From: Bacteroidota bacterium
Lineage (GTDB): Bacteria; Bacteroidota; Bacteroidia; Chitinophagales; Chitinophagaceae
DNA length: 6,542 nt
Direction of reading: 5' to 3'
Assembly (NCBI GenBank): GCA_023386855.1
Contig: JAEWIW010000234.1
Span: forward strand, 1 to 6,542
Shown: one piece after another, positions 1 to 6,280 of the stretch
How positions within the stretch are numbered: the first letter of the stretch is position 1
Layout of the letters: each line of letters begins with the position of its first letter
The notes under the pieces: model-generated
What the model saw: the letters and a program-made list of their open reading frames with translations, nothing else
Database searches by the model: none
What the model was told of the DNA's origin: nothing
Made by a program: the position numbers and the translations under genes

Positions 1-31
1 CTACTTTCTTCCCCTCTTTTCATCGGGGTGG

Positions 32-63
32 CAAAGGTAAGTCGCTTCCGTATTTCAACCAAA
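32..63 (-). promoter_or_regulatory. Bacteroidota-type promoter, fourth (nearest the left edge)
   Basis: On the minus strand TTTG at 60-63 and TACCTTTG at 32-39 match both consensus boxes exactly with a 20-nt spacer, making this the best-scoring promoter of the four. A CCCC/GGGG hairpin (25-28 with 11-14) follows within a few bases. The transcript leaves the window at position 1, so its gene is not visible. Confidence 0.6.
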
Positions 64-149
64 TTTATCAGGAGTTTTTTTTGACCTTTTTTCATCCAAA
101 ATCAACCCCATAAAATTCAGAGAACTAACTTGTTTTTTTAGTCGGACTG

Positions 150-157
150 CAAATATA
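150..157 (-). promoter_or_regulatory. Promoter -7 box, third of four
   Basis: On the minus strand TATATTTG at 150-157 is an exact match to the Bacteroidota -7 consensus TAnnTTTG and is followed by GCAGTCCG, resembling the sibling units. No TTTG or TTG is found at the usual 19-21 nt upstream; the nearest TTG (189-191) is 31 nt away. This unit may therefore be weaker or depend on an activator. Downstream lie a 6-bp hairpin with one G-U pair (138-143 with 123-128) and AGTTCTCTGAAT at 115-126. Confidence 0.45.
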
Positions 158-263
158 AGAAGAGATTTTATTCTACTTCCTGACTTCACAATTTAATTTC
201 ACACGCTAAGTAATTTTGTGTAAAAAACCTTCGAAGAACTTCCCGTTTTTCATCAACGGGCGG

Positions 264-294
264 CGAAGATAAGAGGCTCTTAATTACTGGCAAA
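264..294 (-). promoter_or_regulatory. Bacteroidota-type promoter, second of four
   Basis: On the minus strand TTTG at 291-294 and TATCTTCG at 264-271 are separated by 19 nt, the same -7 sequence and spacing as the promoter 136 nt upstream. A hairpin with a 6-bp CCCGTT/AACGGG stem (255-260 with 242-247) and a 7-nt loop begins 3 nt after the -7 box. AGTTCTTCGAAG (229-240) and a run of six T follow. That T-run could alternatively act as a weak attenuator. Confidence 0.6.
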
Positions 295-399
295 ATTTAT
301 TTTCAAAACATTTCCAATTCTCAAGTTTTATAAAGCATTTCGCTTCATGTTTACCTACCTGTCTGCCTTTTAAAGAGCACCGTTTTTTCAAACGGGATG

Positions 400-430
400 C
401 GAAGATATGCGCCAACAGTTTACCAGCAAA
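400..430 (-). promoter_or_regulatory. Bacteroidota-type promoter, first (most upstream) of four
   Basis: On the minus strand the -33 box TTTG lies at 427-430 and the -7 box TATCTTCG at 400-407 (consensus TAnnTTTG, one mismatch), separated by 19 nt. The -33 box begins only 7 nt past the truA stop codon, so this promoter is packed directly behind truA. The predicted transcript start lies just before a hairpin with a 6-bp stem (390-395 with 380-385) and a 4-nt loop, followed by the best boxA-like element of the region at 368-379. Confidence 0.6.
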
Positions 431-437
431 ATAAAAC

Positions 438-1199
438 TCAATTTTCCTTCAAATTATTTTCAAAATAACCTTCTGGAAACCCAACTTCCATCAAACATAA
501 TCCCTTACCCGGTACGGCGAAATTGGCCCTGCTACTGTCTTTCATCAATATCACCTGCCTGAATTCATCTACACTGATCTTTCCTCTTCCCACTTGCAAC
601 ATTGTTCCAACCAATCCTCTAACCATTCCTCTAAGGAACCTGTTTGCCTTTACATTATACTTGTAAACACCCTTCTCATCATGCCAATGGCTTTCAAGTA
701 TATTGCAGAAAAAGTTATTGACCTGCGTATTCCTTTTTGAAAAACTACTATAGTCATTTCTTCCCAGTAAAACACCTGCTGCGGCCTGCATGTTTTCCAG
801 GTTCAACCGGTAAGGAAAGTAATATCCATCTTCTTCCATAAATGGATCCTTCTCACTATATACTGTATATAGATATTTCCTTGATACCGCATCAAATCGG
901 CAATGCGCTCCCTCATGCATTTTTCGCAAATGCTTTACTGCAATTGAAGGTGGTAAAATGGCATTAAGATTATACAGTTTTGCCATCGGTATCTCCAATG
1001 CAGAATCAAAATGAAAATAGTTCTGCCGGCTGTGCACCCCCGAGTCGGTCCTTGATGAGCCGGTTAACCCGATTTTTTCCTGGAACAGGATCTTCATCGC
1101 CGATTCCAGTTCCGACTGTATTGTAACAGCATTATCCTGGACCTGGAAACCGGCGTATCCTTTTCCTTTATAACATACTTCAATAAAATATCGGTTCAT
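438..1199 (-). CDS. truA: tRNA pseudouridine(38-40) synthase TruA
   Basis: Cytoplasmic enzyme that isomerises uridines 38, 39 and 40 in the anticodon stem-loop of tRNAs to pseudouridine. At 253 residues it is full length for bacterial TruA. The N-terminal YKGKGYAGFQVQ (10-21) corresponds to the family's YDGxxYxGWQxQ. GSSRTDSGVHSRQ (47-59) is the catalytic motif, with Asp52 as the predicted nucleophile. HCRFDAVSRKYLY (99-111) matches the conserved HARFxAxxRxYxY segment that includes the active-site tyrosine. FLRGMVRGLVGTMLQVGRGK (188-207) matches the C-terminal FLxxMVRxxVGxLxxVGxGK signature. The ATG at 1197-1199 gives the expected family N-terminus, and no Shine-Dalgarno sequence is obvious. 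It starts 14 nt after the DUF4476 stop codon, so co-transcription is likely. No terminator follows it, and transcripts may run into the stable-RNA leader beyond. Confidence 0.97.
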   Translation of the reverse strand: MNRYFIEVCYKGKGYAGFQVQDNAVTIQSELESAMKILFQEKIGLTGSSRTDSGVHSRQNYFHFDSALEIPMAKLYNLNAILPPSIAVKHLRKMHEGAHCRFDAVSRKYLYTVYSEKDPFMEEDGYYFPYRLNLENMQAAAGVLLGRNDYSSFSKRNTQVNNFFCNILESHWHDEKGVYKYNVKANRFLRGMVRGLVGTMLQVGRGKISVDEFRQVILMKDSSRANFAVPGKGLCLMEVGFPEGYFENNLKEN

Positions 1200-1213
1200 A
1201 TCAGGTGTTTGAA

Positions 1214-2479
1214 CTACATCCTTACCAGCGCTTTGAACCGGTTGATATAGTAGGGATCGGAGAATAGATCCACCAGTGATTTAAAATTACCCGAATCGGA
1301 AACGAATGGATAAGCAGCATCAAGAAATGCGTATTTGGCTCCCTCTGTATTAAATAATTCGGTCAAAGCCTTTACCTGCTTCGTGCTGAAGCACCTGGTG
1401 CGAAAAACCTTTTTAGCAGCAAGAATTCTTTCATCGTCATCATCCTGCTTTAGTAAACTGATCCTCAGCCGGTCAAGATCCTGGTCGTCCGCGAACTTCG
1501 TACAATCCGAATTCATCAACACGATACCAGGCTTTTCCTTTTCAACAGTATCAGTAACTGCGGCAACAGTATCAGTTGTATCCTGGATGCTCCCGCTATT
1601 TGTCGCCAAATCTTCTTCCTTATCGAACGGCTCCTTCATGATCACTACATTAATAGTGTCGGCAGCAGGCCCTGAACCATCCAGGTAATAAAGCGTTTTC
1701 TTCTCCGGCCCTGTTCTTTCATTTAATAATATAATGGAAGGGGAAACCGGCGAATTCTCTTTTTCTTTTATAGTTATAGCCACCGATGTATCTGCTTTTT
1801 CCTGGCTTACCGCAATTGAACCTGTTATATCCCCGGATGCAATGTTTCTTGTTCCATTATTTCCACCCGAAACCACTGCAACGGCTACGGAATCAGGAGT
1901 GGTTTCACTGCCTGTTGAAACAGCTGAACCTTCAACTGGTGGATCCGGGGCGGCATTACTGTCTTTTACTTTTACTTGTTCACTTTCGCGGCTGGCAATA
2001 ACCTCCGGCTCTTTTTTAGCTTCAGGTAATTCAGCCATTAAAACCAATGAATCATTTACCACACCAGCCATCAATACCGCGTAAGCGTCGGTACGACGAA
2101 TAAAATTGCCTCCCCCGGTTACTGCTGCAGCAGGTGGATTAAGGGGGACAAGGGTTTCAGACTGTTGCCAGTCGTACAGGTTCACCTGGTTTCCTTTCAC
2201 CATTTTTAATTCAAAACCCCGGTCCTTTCCTGTAAGAGCAATCCTGAAATCCTGTTCGGGAAACTTATTACGGGGAAATCCAATGGAAAAAGTATAGGTA
2301 CTATCGCCCAGCCCTGGAATGACCAGGTGGCCAAATGAAGATGAAGAAATAGATTTATCTCCCATTCTTACATAAAAGGGTTGCCTGGCTTCAGACTCCA
2401 GGAATATAAAACGGGATTGCTGGGAGAAAGCCACCACATGCATTATCAACAAGAAAAAGGCGATCATCAAATACTTCAT
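1214..2479 (-). CDS. Secreted DUF4476 domain-containing protein
   Basis: Envelope or periplasmic protein of unknown function, 421 residues. Residues 1-20 form a signal peptide (short basic start, hydrophobic LMIAFFLLIMHVVAF, then SQ) without a lipobox cysteine. Residues about 21-115 look like a beta-rich N-terminal domain (FIFLESEARQPFYVRMGDK, then SFGHLVIPGLGDSTYTFSIGF), a pattern I associate with Bacteroidota proteins of this type. Residues about 116-320 are a low-complexity linker rich in Val, Ser, Thr, Glu and Asp, presumably disordered. The last 95 residues (about 325-421) match DUF4476 in style: DLDRLRISLLKQ, then FSTKQVKALTELF, then KYAFLDAAYPFVSDSGNF and a terminal helix. This helical module is widespread in Bacteroidota and has no assigned activity. 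It is the first gene of the truA transcript and diverges from the aminopeptidase gene. The start ATG (2477-2479) is supported by the signal peptide. Confidence 0.85.
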   Translation of the reverse strand: MKYLMIAFFLLIMHVVAFSQQSRFIFLESEARQPFYVRMGDKSISSSSFGHLVIPGLGDSTYTFSIGFPRNKFPEQDFRIALTGKDRGFELKMVKGNQVNLYDWQQSETLVPLNPPAAAVTGGGNFIRRTDAYAVLMAGVVNDSLVLMAELPEAKKEPEVIASRESEQVKVKDSNAAPDPPVEGSAVSTGSETTPDSVAVAVVSGGNNGTRNIASGDITGSIAVSQEKADTSVAITIKEKENSPVSPSIILLNERTGPEKKTLYYLDGSGPAADTINVVIMKEPFDKEEDLATNSGSIQDTTDTVAAVTDTVEKEKPGIVLMNSDCTKFADDQDLDRLRISLLKQDDDDERILAAKKVFRTRCFSTKQVKALTELFNTEGAKYAFLDAAYPFVSDSGNFKSLVDLFSDPYYINRFKALVRM

Positions 2480-2501
2480 TCTGCTGAAGTTGGATTATGA
2501 G

Positions 2502-2509
2502 CAAATCTA
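2502..2509 (-). promoter_or_regulatory. Candidate -7 box for the DUF4476-truA transcript
   Basis: On the minus strand TAGATTTG at 2502-2509 matches TAnnTTTG exactly and sits 22 nt upstream of the DUF4476 start codon, implying a short 5' UTR of about 15 nt. No good TTTG -33 box is found at the usual distance, so support rests on the -7 box and its position. Confidence 0.4.
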
Positions 2510-2513
2510 ACTA

Positions 2514-2546
2514 TTTGACCCCTATGAGCCACCACTTATATATTTT
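2514..2546 (+). promoter_or_regulatory. Candidate promoter for the M1 aminopeptidase gene
   Basis: TTTG at 2514-2517 and TATATTTT at 2539-2546 (one mismatch to TAnnTTTG) are separated by 21 nt, an accepted Bacteroidota spacing. Transcription would start near 2552-2556, 35-50 nt before the signal-peptide start codons at 2591 and 2603. The A/T-rich context makes chance matches possible. Confidence 0.35.
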
Positions 2547-2590
2547 TTCACAAATTATGATCCATGCTGAAGTTATCTTTAATGCCTTCA

Positions 2591-5113
2591 ATGAAAAGAC
2601 ACATGAAAAAAAACCTTTTAGTTGCTACCGCGATGGCCATAAGCACGATTGGCTTTAGCCAGTCGCAGGTACATCCTTCACAGGACAGCTCCTGGGCGAA
2701 AATTTACCAGGAAACCCCAACAATTATTAATAACCTGGTTCATACCAAACTGAATGTAACCTTCGATTACTCCAAAGCATACATGAATGGCCAGGCCTGG
2801 ATCACTTTAAAACCTCATTTTTATCCCACCGATTCATTAACGTTGGATGCAAAGGGAATGGACATCAAAAAGGTGGCCATGTTTAATGGCAAGAATGAAT
2901 CAGCACTGAAATATGATTATGATGGAATGCTGTTAAAGATTGACCTGGGTAAAACCTATAACCGCAACCAACAGTACACCATTTATATTGATTATACTGC
3001 CAAGCCTAATGAATATACCGGTAAGGGAAGTGCTGCCATAACAGATGCCAAAGGTTTATACTTAATTAATCCTACCGGTGATGAAAAAGATAAGCCAACA
3101 CAGATCTGGACCCAGGGTGAAACGGAAGCCACTTCAGTATGGTGCCCAACCATCGATAAGCCCAACCAGAAAACTACGCAGGAAATCAATATGACTGTTC
3201 CTGATAAGTATGTTACCCTTTCCAATGGAAAGCTGGTTGCACAAAAGAAGAACAGTAACGGCACACGCACTGATTCATGGAAAATGGATCAGCCCCATGC
3301 ACCGTACTTATTCTTTATGGGAGTGGGTGACTATGCAGTGATCAAAGACAAGTATAAAGGAAAGGAAGTAAATTATTATGTAGAGAAGAAGTATGCGCCT
3401 GTAGCAAAAAAAATATTTGGATTAACCCCTGAGATGATGGGATTCTTTTCACGGATAACAGGTGTTGAATATCCATGGGTGAAATATTCACAGATTGTAG
3501 GCCGCGATTATGTTAGTGGCGCTATGGAAAATACTACGGCAACGCTTCACCAGGAAAGTGCACAGCAGGATGCACGACAGCTTGTTGATGGAAATGGATG
3601 GGAAGATGTGATCGCACATGAATTGTTTCACCAGTGGTTTGGAGATCTTGTAACCACTGAAAGCTGGAGTAACCTGACACTAAATGAGTCGTTCGCTAAT
3701 TACAGTGAATATTTATGGCAGGAATATAAATATGGAAAAGATGCTGCTGATGCGCATAACTATTCCGATATGCAGGGATACATTTTCAGCCAGAGTGATA
3801 ACAAGGATCTTGTTCGCTTTAATTATGATGATAAGGAAGCCATGTTTGATGCAGTAAGCTATAACAAAGGTGGAAGAATTCTTCATATGCTTCGTACCTA
3901 TGTTGGCGACAGTGCTTTCTTTAAGGCACTCAACCTTTACCTCACTACAAACAAATACAAGGCAGCAGAGGCACATCATTTAAGACTTGCTTTCGAGGAA
4001 GTGACCGGGAAGGATATGAACTGGTTCTGGAATCAATGGTATTTTGGTGCAGGACATCCAAAGCTTGATATCAACTATAGTTATGATGATGCTTCCAAAA
4101 AAGCCATGGTTGTGGTTAAGCAGACACAAGCCTCGGGAAAGATCTTCAAACTTCCTGTTGCCATTGATGTTTATCATGGAGAGAAAAAAGAAAGATACAA
4201 TGTAACCGCATGGAAGCCTGTAGATACTTTCTATTTTCCATCTGCTTCACAACCCGACCTGGTAAACTTTGATGCCAATAAAACGCTTCTTGCAGAGAAG
4301 AAAGAGAATAAGTCGCTCGACAATTATATCCACCAGTATAAATATGCCGGCAATTACCTCGACAGAAGAGAAGCTGTGGATTATGCATCAAAACACCAGT
4401 CGGAGGATAAAGCTGCACAACTAATGTTGACCGCAATAAATGATCCTTATGCTGGTCTTAGAAACCTTGCCATTACAAAACTGGATTTGAAGAATGAGCA
4501 GGTAAAAAAACAGGCTGAGCCATTACTTGTATCGTTGGCAAAAAATGAAAAAAGGACTGCTGTAAAAGCTGCTGCTATTGGATTGCTTGCTGGGTATGAC
4601 ACCCCCGAATACAAAAGCATTATCGAAAAAGCAGTGAATGATTCATCTTATACTGTTGCAGGCACTGCACTTGAAGCACTCTCGAAGATGGACAGTGCTG
4701 AAGCATTCCGGCTGGCGAAAACTTTATCAAATCAACCTGCAAAAGGGAAGCTGGTAGAATCGATCACAAAAGTGATGATCAATTCAGGTGATCCTGAAGG
4801 ATTTCCTATTATCGCCAAAGCCTTTTCTGATATGCCATTATCACAGGCTAAGTTCAACCTCGTAGCACCATTGACGGAAATGCTGGCCAGGACCAATGAT
4901 ACCGAGCAATTTAAGAAAGGGGTTGACCTGATCGTTGAATTCAGGAACGATATTCCTGAACAATATGGCATCACTCCAGTGATCAATAATTTCCTGAAGA
5001 ATATTATTAAGAAAAAGGAAGCGAGTTTGAATACTTCTTCCAATAAATCAGCCTTGCAGGAGCAGATCGATTATATTAACAAGCAGGTTGGTGATATACA
5101 GAAAGGATTTTAA
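2591..5113 (+). CDS. Exported M1-family zinc aminopeptidase with HEAT-like C-terminus
   Basis: Predicted zinc metallopeptidase removing N-terminal residues from peptides in the periplasm or outside the cell. Numbering from the ATG at 2591 (840 residues): signal peptide about 1-24 (MKKNLLVATAMAISTIGFSQ from Met5); M1 N-terminal beta domain about 35-240; exopeptidase motif GAMEN at 310-314; zinc site HELFH at 343-347 with third ligand Glu366 (HExxHx18E, intact); predicted catalytic Tyr424 in SYNKGG. All key M1 residues are therefore present. From about 575 the chain becomes helical repeats resembling HEAT units (for example REAVDYASKHQ and NLAITKLDLKN), in place of the ERAP-type C-terminal domain of many M1 enzymes. 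The frame opens at an ATG at 2564, but the resulting 13 extra residues before MKKN fit a signal peptide poorly. Starts at 2591 or 2603 are preferred, and I cannot decide between them. The gene stands alone and ends convergently with the TPM gene. Confidence 0.93.
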   Translation: MKRHMKKNLLVATAMAISTIGFSQSQVHPSQDSSWAKIYQETPTIINNLVHTKLNVTFDYSKAYMNGQAWITLKPHFYPTDSLTLDAKGMDIKKVAMFNGKNESALKYDYDGMLLKIDLGKTYNRNQQYTIYIDYTAKPNEYTGKGSAAITDAKGLYLINPTGDEKDKPTQIWTQGETEATSVWCPTIDKPNQKTTQEINMTVPDKYVTLSNGKLVAQKKNSNGTRTDSWKMDQPHAPYLFFMGVGDYAVIKDKYKGKEVNYYVEKKYAPVAKKIFGLTPEMMGFFSRITGVEYPWVKYSQIVGRDYVSGAMENTTATLHQESAQQDARQLVDGNGWEDVIAHELFHQWFGDLVTTESWSNLTLNESFANYSEYLWQEYKYGKDAADAHNYSDMQGYIFSQSDNKDLVRFNYDDKEAMFDAVSYNKGGRILHMLRTYVGDSAFFKALNLYLTTNKYKAAEAHHLRLAFEEVTGKDMNWFWNQWYFGAGHPKLDINYSYDDASKKAMVVVKQTQASGKIFKLPVAIDVYHGEKKERYNVTAWKPVDTFYFPSASQPDLVNFDANKTLLAEKKENKSLDNYIHQYKYAGNYLDRREAVDYASKHQSEDKAAQLMLTAINDPYAGLRNLAITKLDLKNEQVKKQAEPLLVSLAKNEKRTAVKAAAIGLLAGYDTPEYKSIIEKAVNDSSYTVAGTALEALSKMDSAEAFRLAKTLSNQPAKGKLVESITKVMINSGDPEGFPIIAKAFSDMPLSQAKFNLVAPLTEMLARTNDTEQFKKGVDLIVEFRNDIPEQYGITPVINNFLKNIIKKKEASLNTSSNKSALQEQIDYINKQVGDIQKGF

Positions 5114-5116
5114 GAA

Positions 5117-5148
5117 GTGATTAGTGACTAGTGGTTAGTGATTAGTTG
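5117..5148 (+). repeat. GTGATTA heptad array behind the aminopeptidase gene
   Basis: Four tandem heptads, GTGATTA GTGACTA GTGGTTA GTGATTA, closed by GTTG, begin 3 nt after the TAA stop codon. Because 7 is not a multiple of 3 and the unit contains TGA and TAG across its junctions, the array supplies stop codons in all three frames. The same unit and the same GTTG end occur in opposite orientation at 5435-5473. Confidence 0.85.
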
Positions 5149-5164
5149 AAAAGAACAGGGGACT

Positions 5165-5255
5165 GCAGGAAGGGACCGGGGCCGCAAGAAAGGACCGGGG
5201 TTCGTGGACCGGGGACCGGCAAGAAGGGACCGGGGTCCGTGGACCGGGGACCGGG
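5165..5255 (+). repeat. GC-rich GGACCGGGG minisatellite
   Basis: The core GGACCGGGG occurs at 5173, 5192, 5206, 5227 and 5241, with two further overlapping GGACCGG copies at 5213 and 5248. At a larger scale, 5184-5219 and 5219-5254 are near-identical copies with a 35-bp period, differing at two positions (5191/5226 and 5202/5237), and a partial copy precedes them at 5165-5181. GGAC and GTCC segments in the second copy can form small hairpins, and at least five runs of GGGG give some G-quadruplex potential. The stretch is far more GC-rich than its surroundings and would lie in the 3' UTR of the aminopeptidase mRNA. Its function is unknown. Confidence 0.85.
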
Positions 5256-5353
5256 AAAAACCAAGTGCTGGTATACCTTACACATCCCGGTAATTTTTGG
5301 AACTGCACTTTTCACAGTAATTTGAAAAGATTATTTTCAAAACAGCAATAAAT

Positions 5354-5393
5354 AAAAATGGAGTATGAGTGTTAAAACCCGTACTCCATTTTT
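5354..5393. terminator. Bidirectional intrinsic terminator
   Basis: A perfect 12-bp inverted repeat pairs 5354-5365 (AAAAATGGAGTA) with 5382-5393 (TACTCCATTTTT) around a 16-nt loop. The stem begins with an A-tract and ends with a T-tract that continues to 5394, so it presents a hairpin plus U-run on either strand. It lies between the two convergent genes, about 240 nt after the aminopeptidase stop and about 80 nt after the TPM stop, and can end both transcripts. Confidence 0.85.
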
Positions 5394-5434
5394 TATTAAT
5401 CAGGACTTTTATGCAAACCGGTGTTTAGGTTTAT

Positions 5435-5473
5435 CAACTAATCACTAATCACTAATCACTAATCACTGATCAC
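5435..5473 (-). repeat. GTGATTA heptad array behind the TPM gene
   Basis: Read on the minus strand, this is GTGATCA followed by four perfect GTGATTA heptads and a closing GTTG, 39 nt in all. The first G is the last base of the TPM gene's TAG stop codon, so the array begins at the stop itself. It is inverted relative to 5117-5148 but has the same sense with respect to the mRNA it follows. It precedes the shared terminator in the TPM transcript. Confidence 0.85.
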
Positions 5474-6270
5474 TACCAGCTACCGCTGGCTCCGCCACCG
5501 CCTCCACTTCCGCCTCCGAAGCCACCAAAACCACCACCACCAAAGCCTCCGCCCCCACGGCCGCCGAAGCCGCCAAAACCACCGCCTCCGAATCCACCGG
5601 GGAAGAAAACTGGTCCGAATCCACGATATCCTCTCCGGCTCATGAAGCCACCACCTCCTCTCCTGTTAATATTGCTCAGGATAATGATGATGATAAGAAT
5701 GATTATGATTGTACCTATTCCTGGCCTTTTTGATCCCGAGTTTCTTTTATTATATCCTTCCGGCGCTTTATATTCTCCGGCTGCAGCAAGAATTATGGAT
5801 TCAACTGCTTTGTCAAATCCTTCATAATAATTGTTCTGTCGGAAAGCCGGGGTAATATCATTACGGATGATCTGGCTGGCAGTGATATCAGGGATAGCTC
5901 CTTCAAGTCCATAACCCGTTTCGATGCGGACCTGGCGATCTTCAATCGCTGCAAGAATCACTACTCCATTATTCGTCTGCTTATTCCCTACCCCCCAGTC
6001 TCTTAATATCTTCAACGCATACTCTTCAATGGGATATCCATTAAGCGTTTTGATGGTTACGATAGTTACCTGGTTGGAAGTACTGTCATCGTATGCTACC
6101 AGCTTATTTTCCAACTGCTGCTCTTCTTCGGGAGAAAGCACATTGGCAAAATCATTAACCAGCTTTGGTGGCTGGGGCCTTGCCGGAATATCCTGTGCTC
6201 TTACATCCAGTTGAAGCAACAGGATTAATAGGAATAAACTACGTTTTATAAAACGAAAGAAATTTTTCAT
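5473..6270 (-). CDS. TPM-domain (YgcG/Psb32-type) membrane protein with Gly-rich tail
   Basis: Envelope protein of the TPM (TLP18.3/Psb32/MOLO-1) family; bacterial members have no firmly established activity, although the related plant protein TLP18.3 has been linked to acid phosphatase activity. Numbering from the ATG at 6268-6270 (265 residues): signal peptide 1-26 ending DVRAQ; TPM domain about 38-166, with LVNDFANVLSPEEEQQLENKL, the strand QVTIVTIKTLNG, NGVVILAAIEDRQVRIETGYGLEGAIPD and YYEGFDKAVESII; transmembrane segment about 186-199 (a run of Ile and Leu); then a 60-residue Gly/Phe/Arg tail ending GGGASGSW, a typical ending for this family. The frame stays open to an ATG at 6330, but that start would overlap the upstream gene by 50 nt and hide the signal peptide. 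Starting at 6270 leaves a 10-nt gap to the upstream TPM gene, so the two are probably one operon. Confidence 0.92.
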   Translation of the reverse strand: MKNFFRFIKRSLFLLILLLQLDVRAQDIPARPQPPKLVNDFANVLSPEEEQQLENKLVAYDDSTSNQVTIVTIKTLNGYPIEEYALKILRDWGVGNKQTNNGVVILAAIEDRQVRIETGYGLEGAIPDITASQIIRNDITPAFRQNNYYEGFDKAVESIILAAAGEYKAPEGYNKRNSGSKRPGIGTIIIILIIIIILSNINRRGGGGFMSRRGYRGFGPVFFPGGFGGGGFGGFGGRGGGGFGGGGFGGFGGGSGGGGGASGSW

Positions 6271-6280
6271 CTTTTGCAGA

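Larger units (their letters stand above)
1..437 (-). other. Gene-free leader region with four tandem promoter/hairpin units
   Basis: No credible coding sequence is present here. Read on the minus strand, four related units of about 45 nt can be aligned, with -7 boxes at 400-407, 264-271, 150-157 and 32-39, spaced 136, 114 and 118 nt apart. Each runs TAnnTTYGC, two bases, a C-rich strand of a short hairpin, an A-rich loop, then the complementary strand. In the first three units a pyrimidine-rich boxA-like element follows: 368-379 reads TGCTCTTTAAAA, 229-240 reads AGTTCTTCGAAG and 115-126 reads AGTTCTCTGAAT. The first differs from the E. coli rrn boxA (TGCTCTTTAACA) at one position. Repeated strong promoters plus boxA fit an rRNA or other stable-RNA operon starting left of the window. 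That target is inferred, since no rRNA or tRNA sequence lies inside the window. Confidence 0.6.
5114..5472. other. Convergent intergenic region rich in repeats
   Basis: These 359 bp between two convergent genes contain no credible coding sequence. In order they hold a GTGATTA heptad array right after the aminopeptidase stop, a GC-rich GGACCGGGG minisatellite (5165-5255), a unique AT-rich spacer, a bidirectional terminator (5354-5393), a further 41 nt of unique sequence, and an inverted heptad array abutting the TPM stop codon. The unique spacer includes a weak A/T hairpin, 5321-5328 with 5334-5341. Confidence 0.7.

Noticed and set aside
221..260. CCCGTT hairpin and T6 run in the second leader unit as an intrinsic terminator for truA
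   Set aside because: On the minus strand the T-run comes about 14 nt after the hairpin rather than directly after it, and the hairpin fits better as part of the repeated promoter unit. Weak attenuation cannot be excluded.
1335..2297. Several plus-strand open frames of 63-117 codons opposite the DUF4476 gene
   Set aside because: They are antisense to a gene with a convincing signal peptide and domain, have no recognisable motifs, and arise because the low-complexity linker lacks stops on the other strand.
2992..5043. Minus-strand open frames of 65-103 codons opposite the aminopeptidase gene
   Set aside because: They lie entirely within a gene with intact catalytic motifs, and their translations show no domain features or neighbours.
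5321..5341. AT-rich inverted repeat (8-bp stem, 5-nt loop) as a second terminator
   Set aside because: The stem has a single G-C pair and is not followed by a T-run; the nearby 12-bp hairpin at 5354-5393 is far stronger.
5117..5473. Possible CRISPR array or insertion-sequence remnant between the convergent genes
   Set aside because: The repeats are 7-bp and 9/35-bp tandem units without unique spacers of constant length. There is no transposase fragment, and no target-site duplication could be identified.
5642..6214. Plus-strand open frames opposite the TPM gene, one beginning with a Pro/Leu/Met-rich hydrophobic stretch
   Set aside because: The hydrophobic composition is the complement of the Gly- and Ile-rich codons of the real gene.
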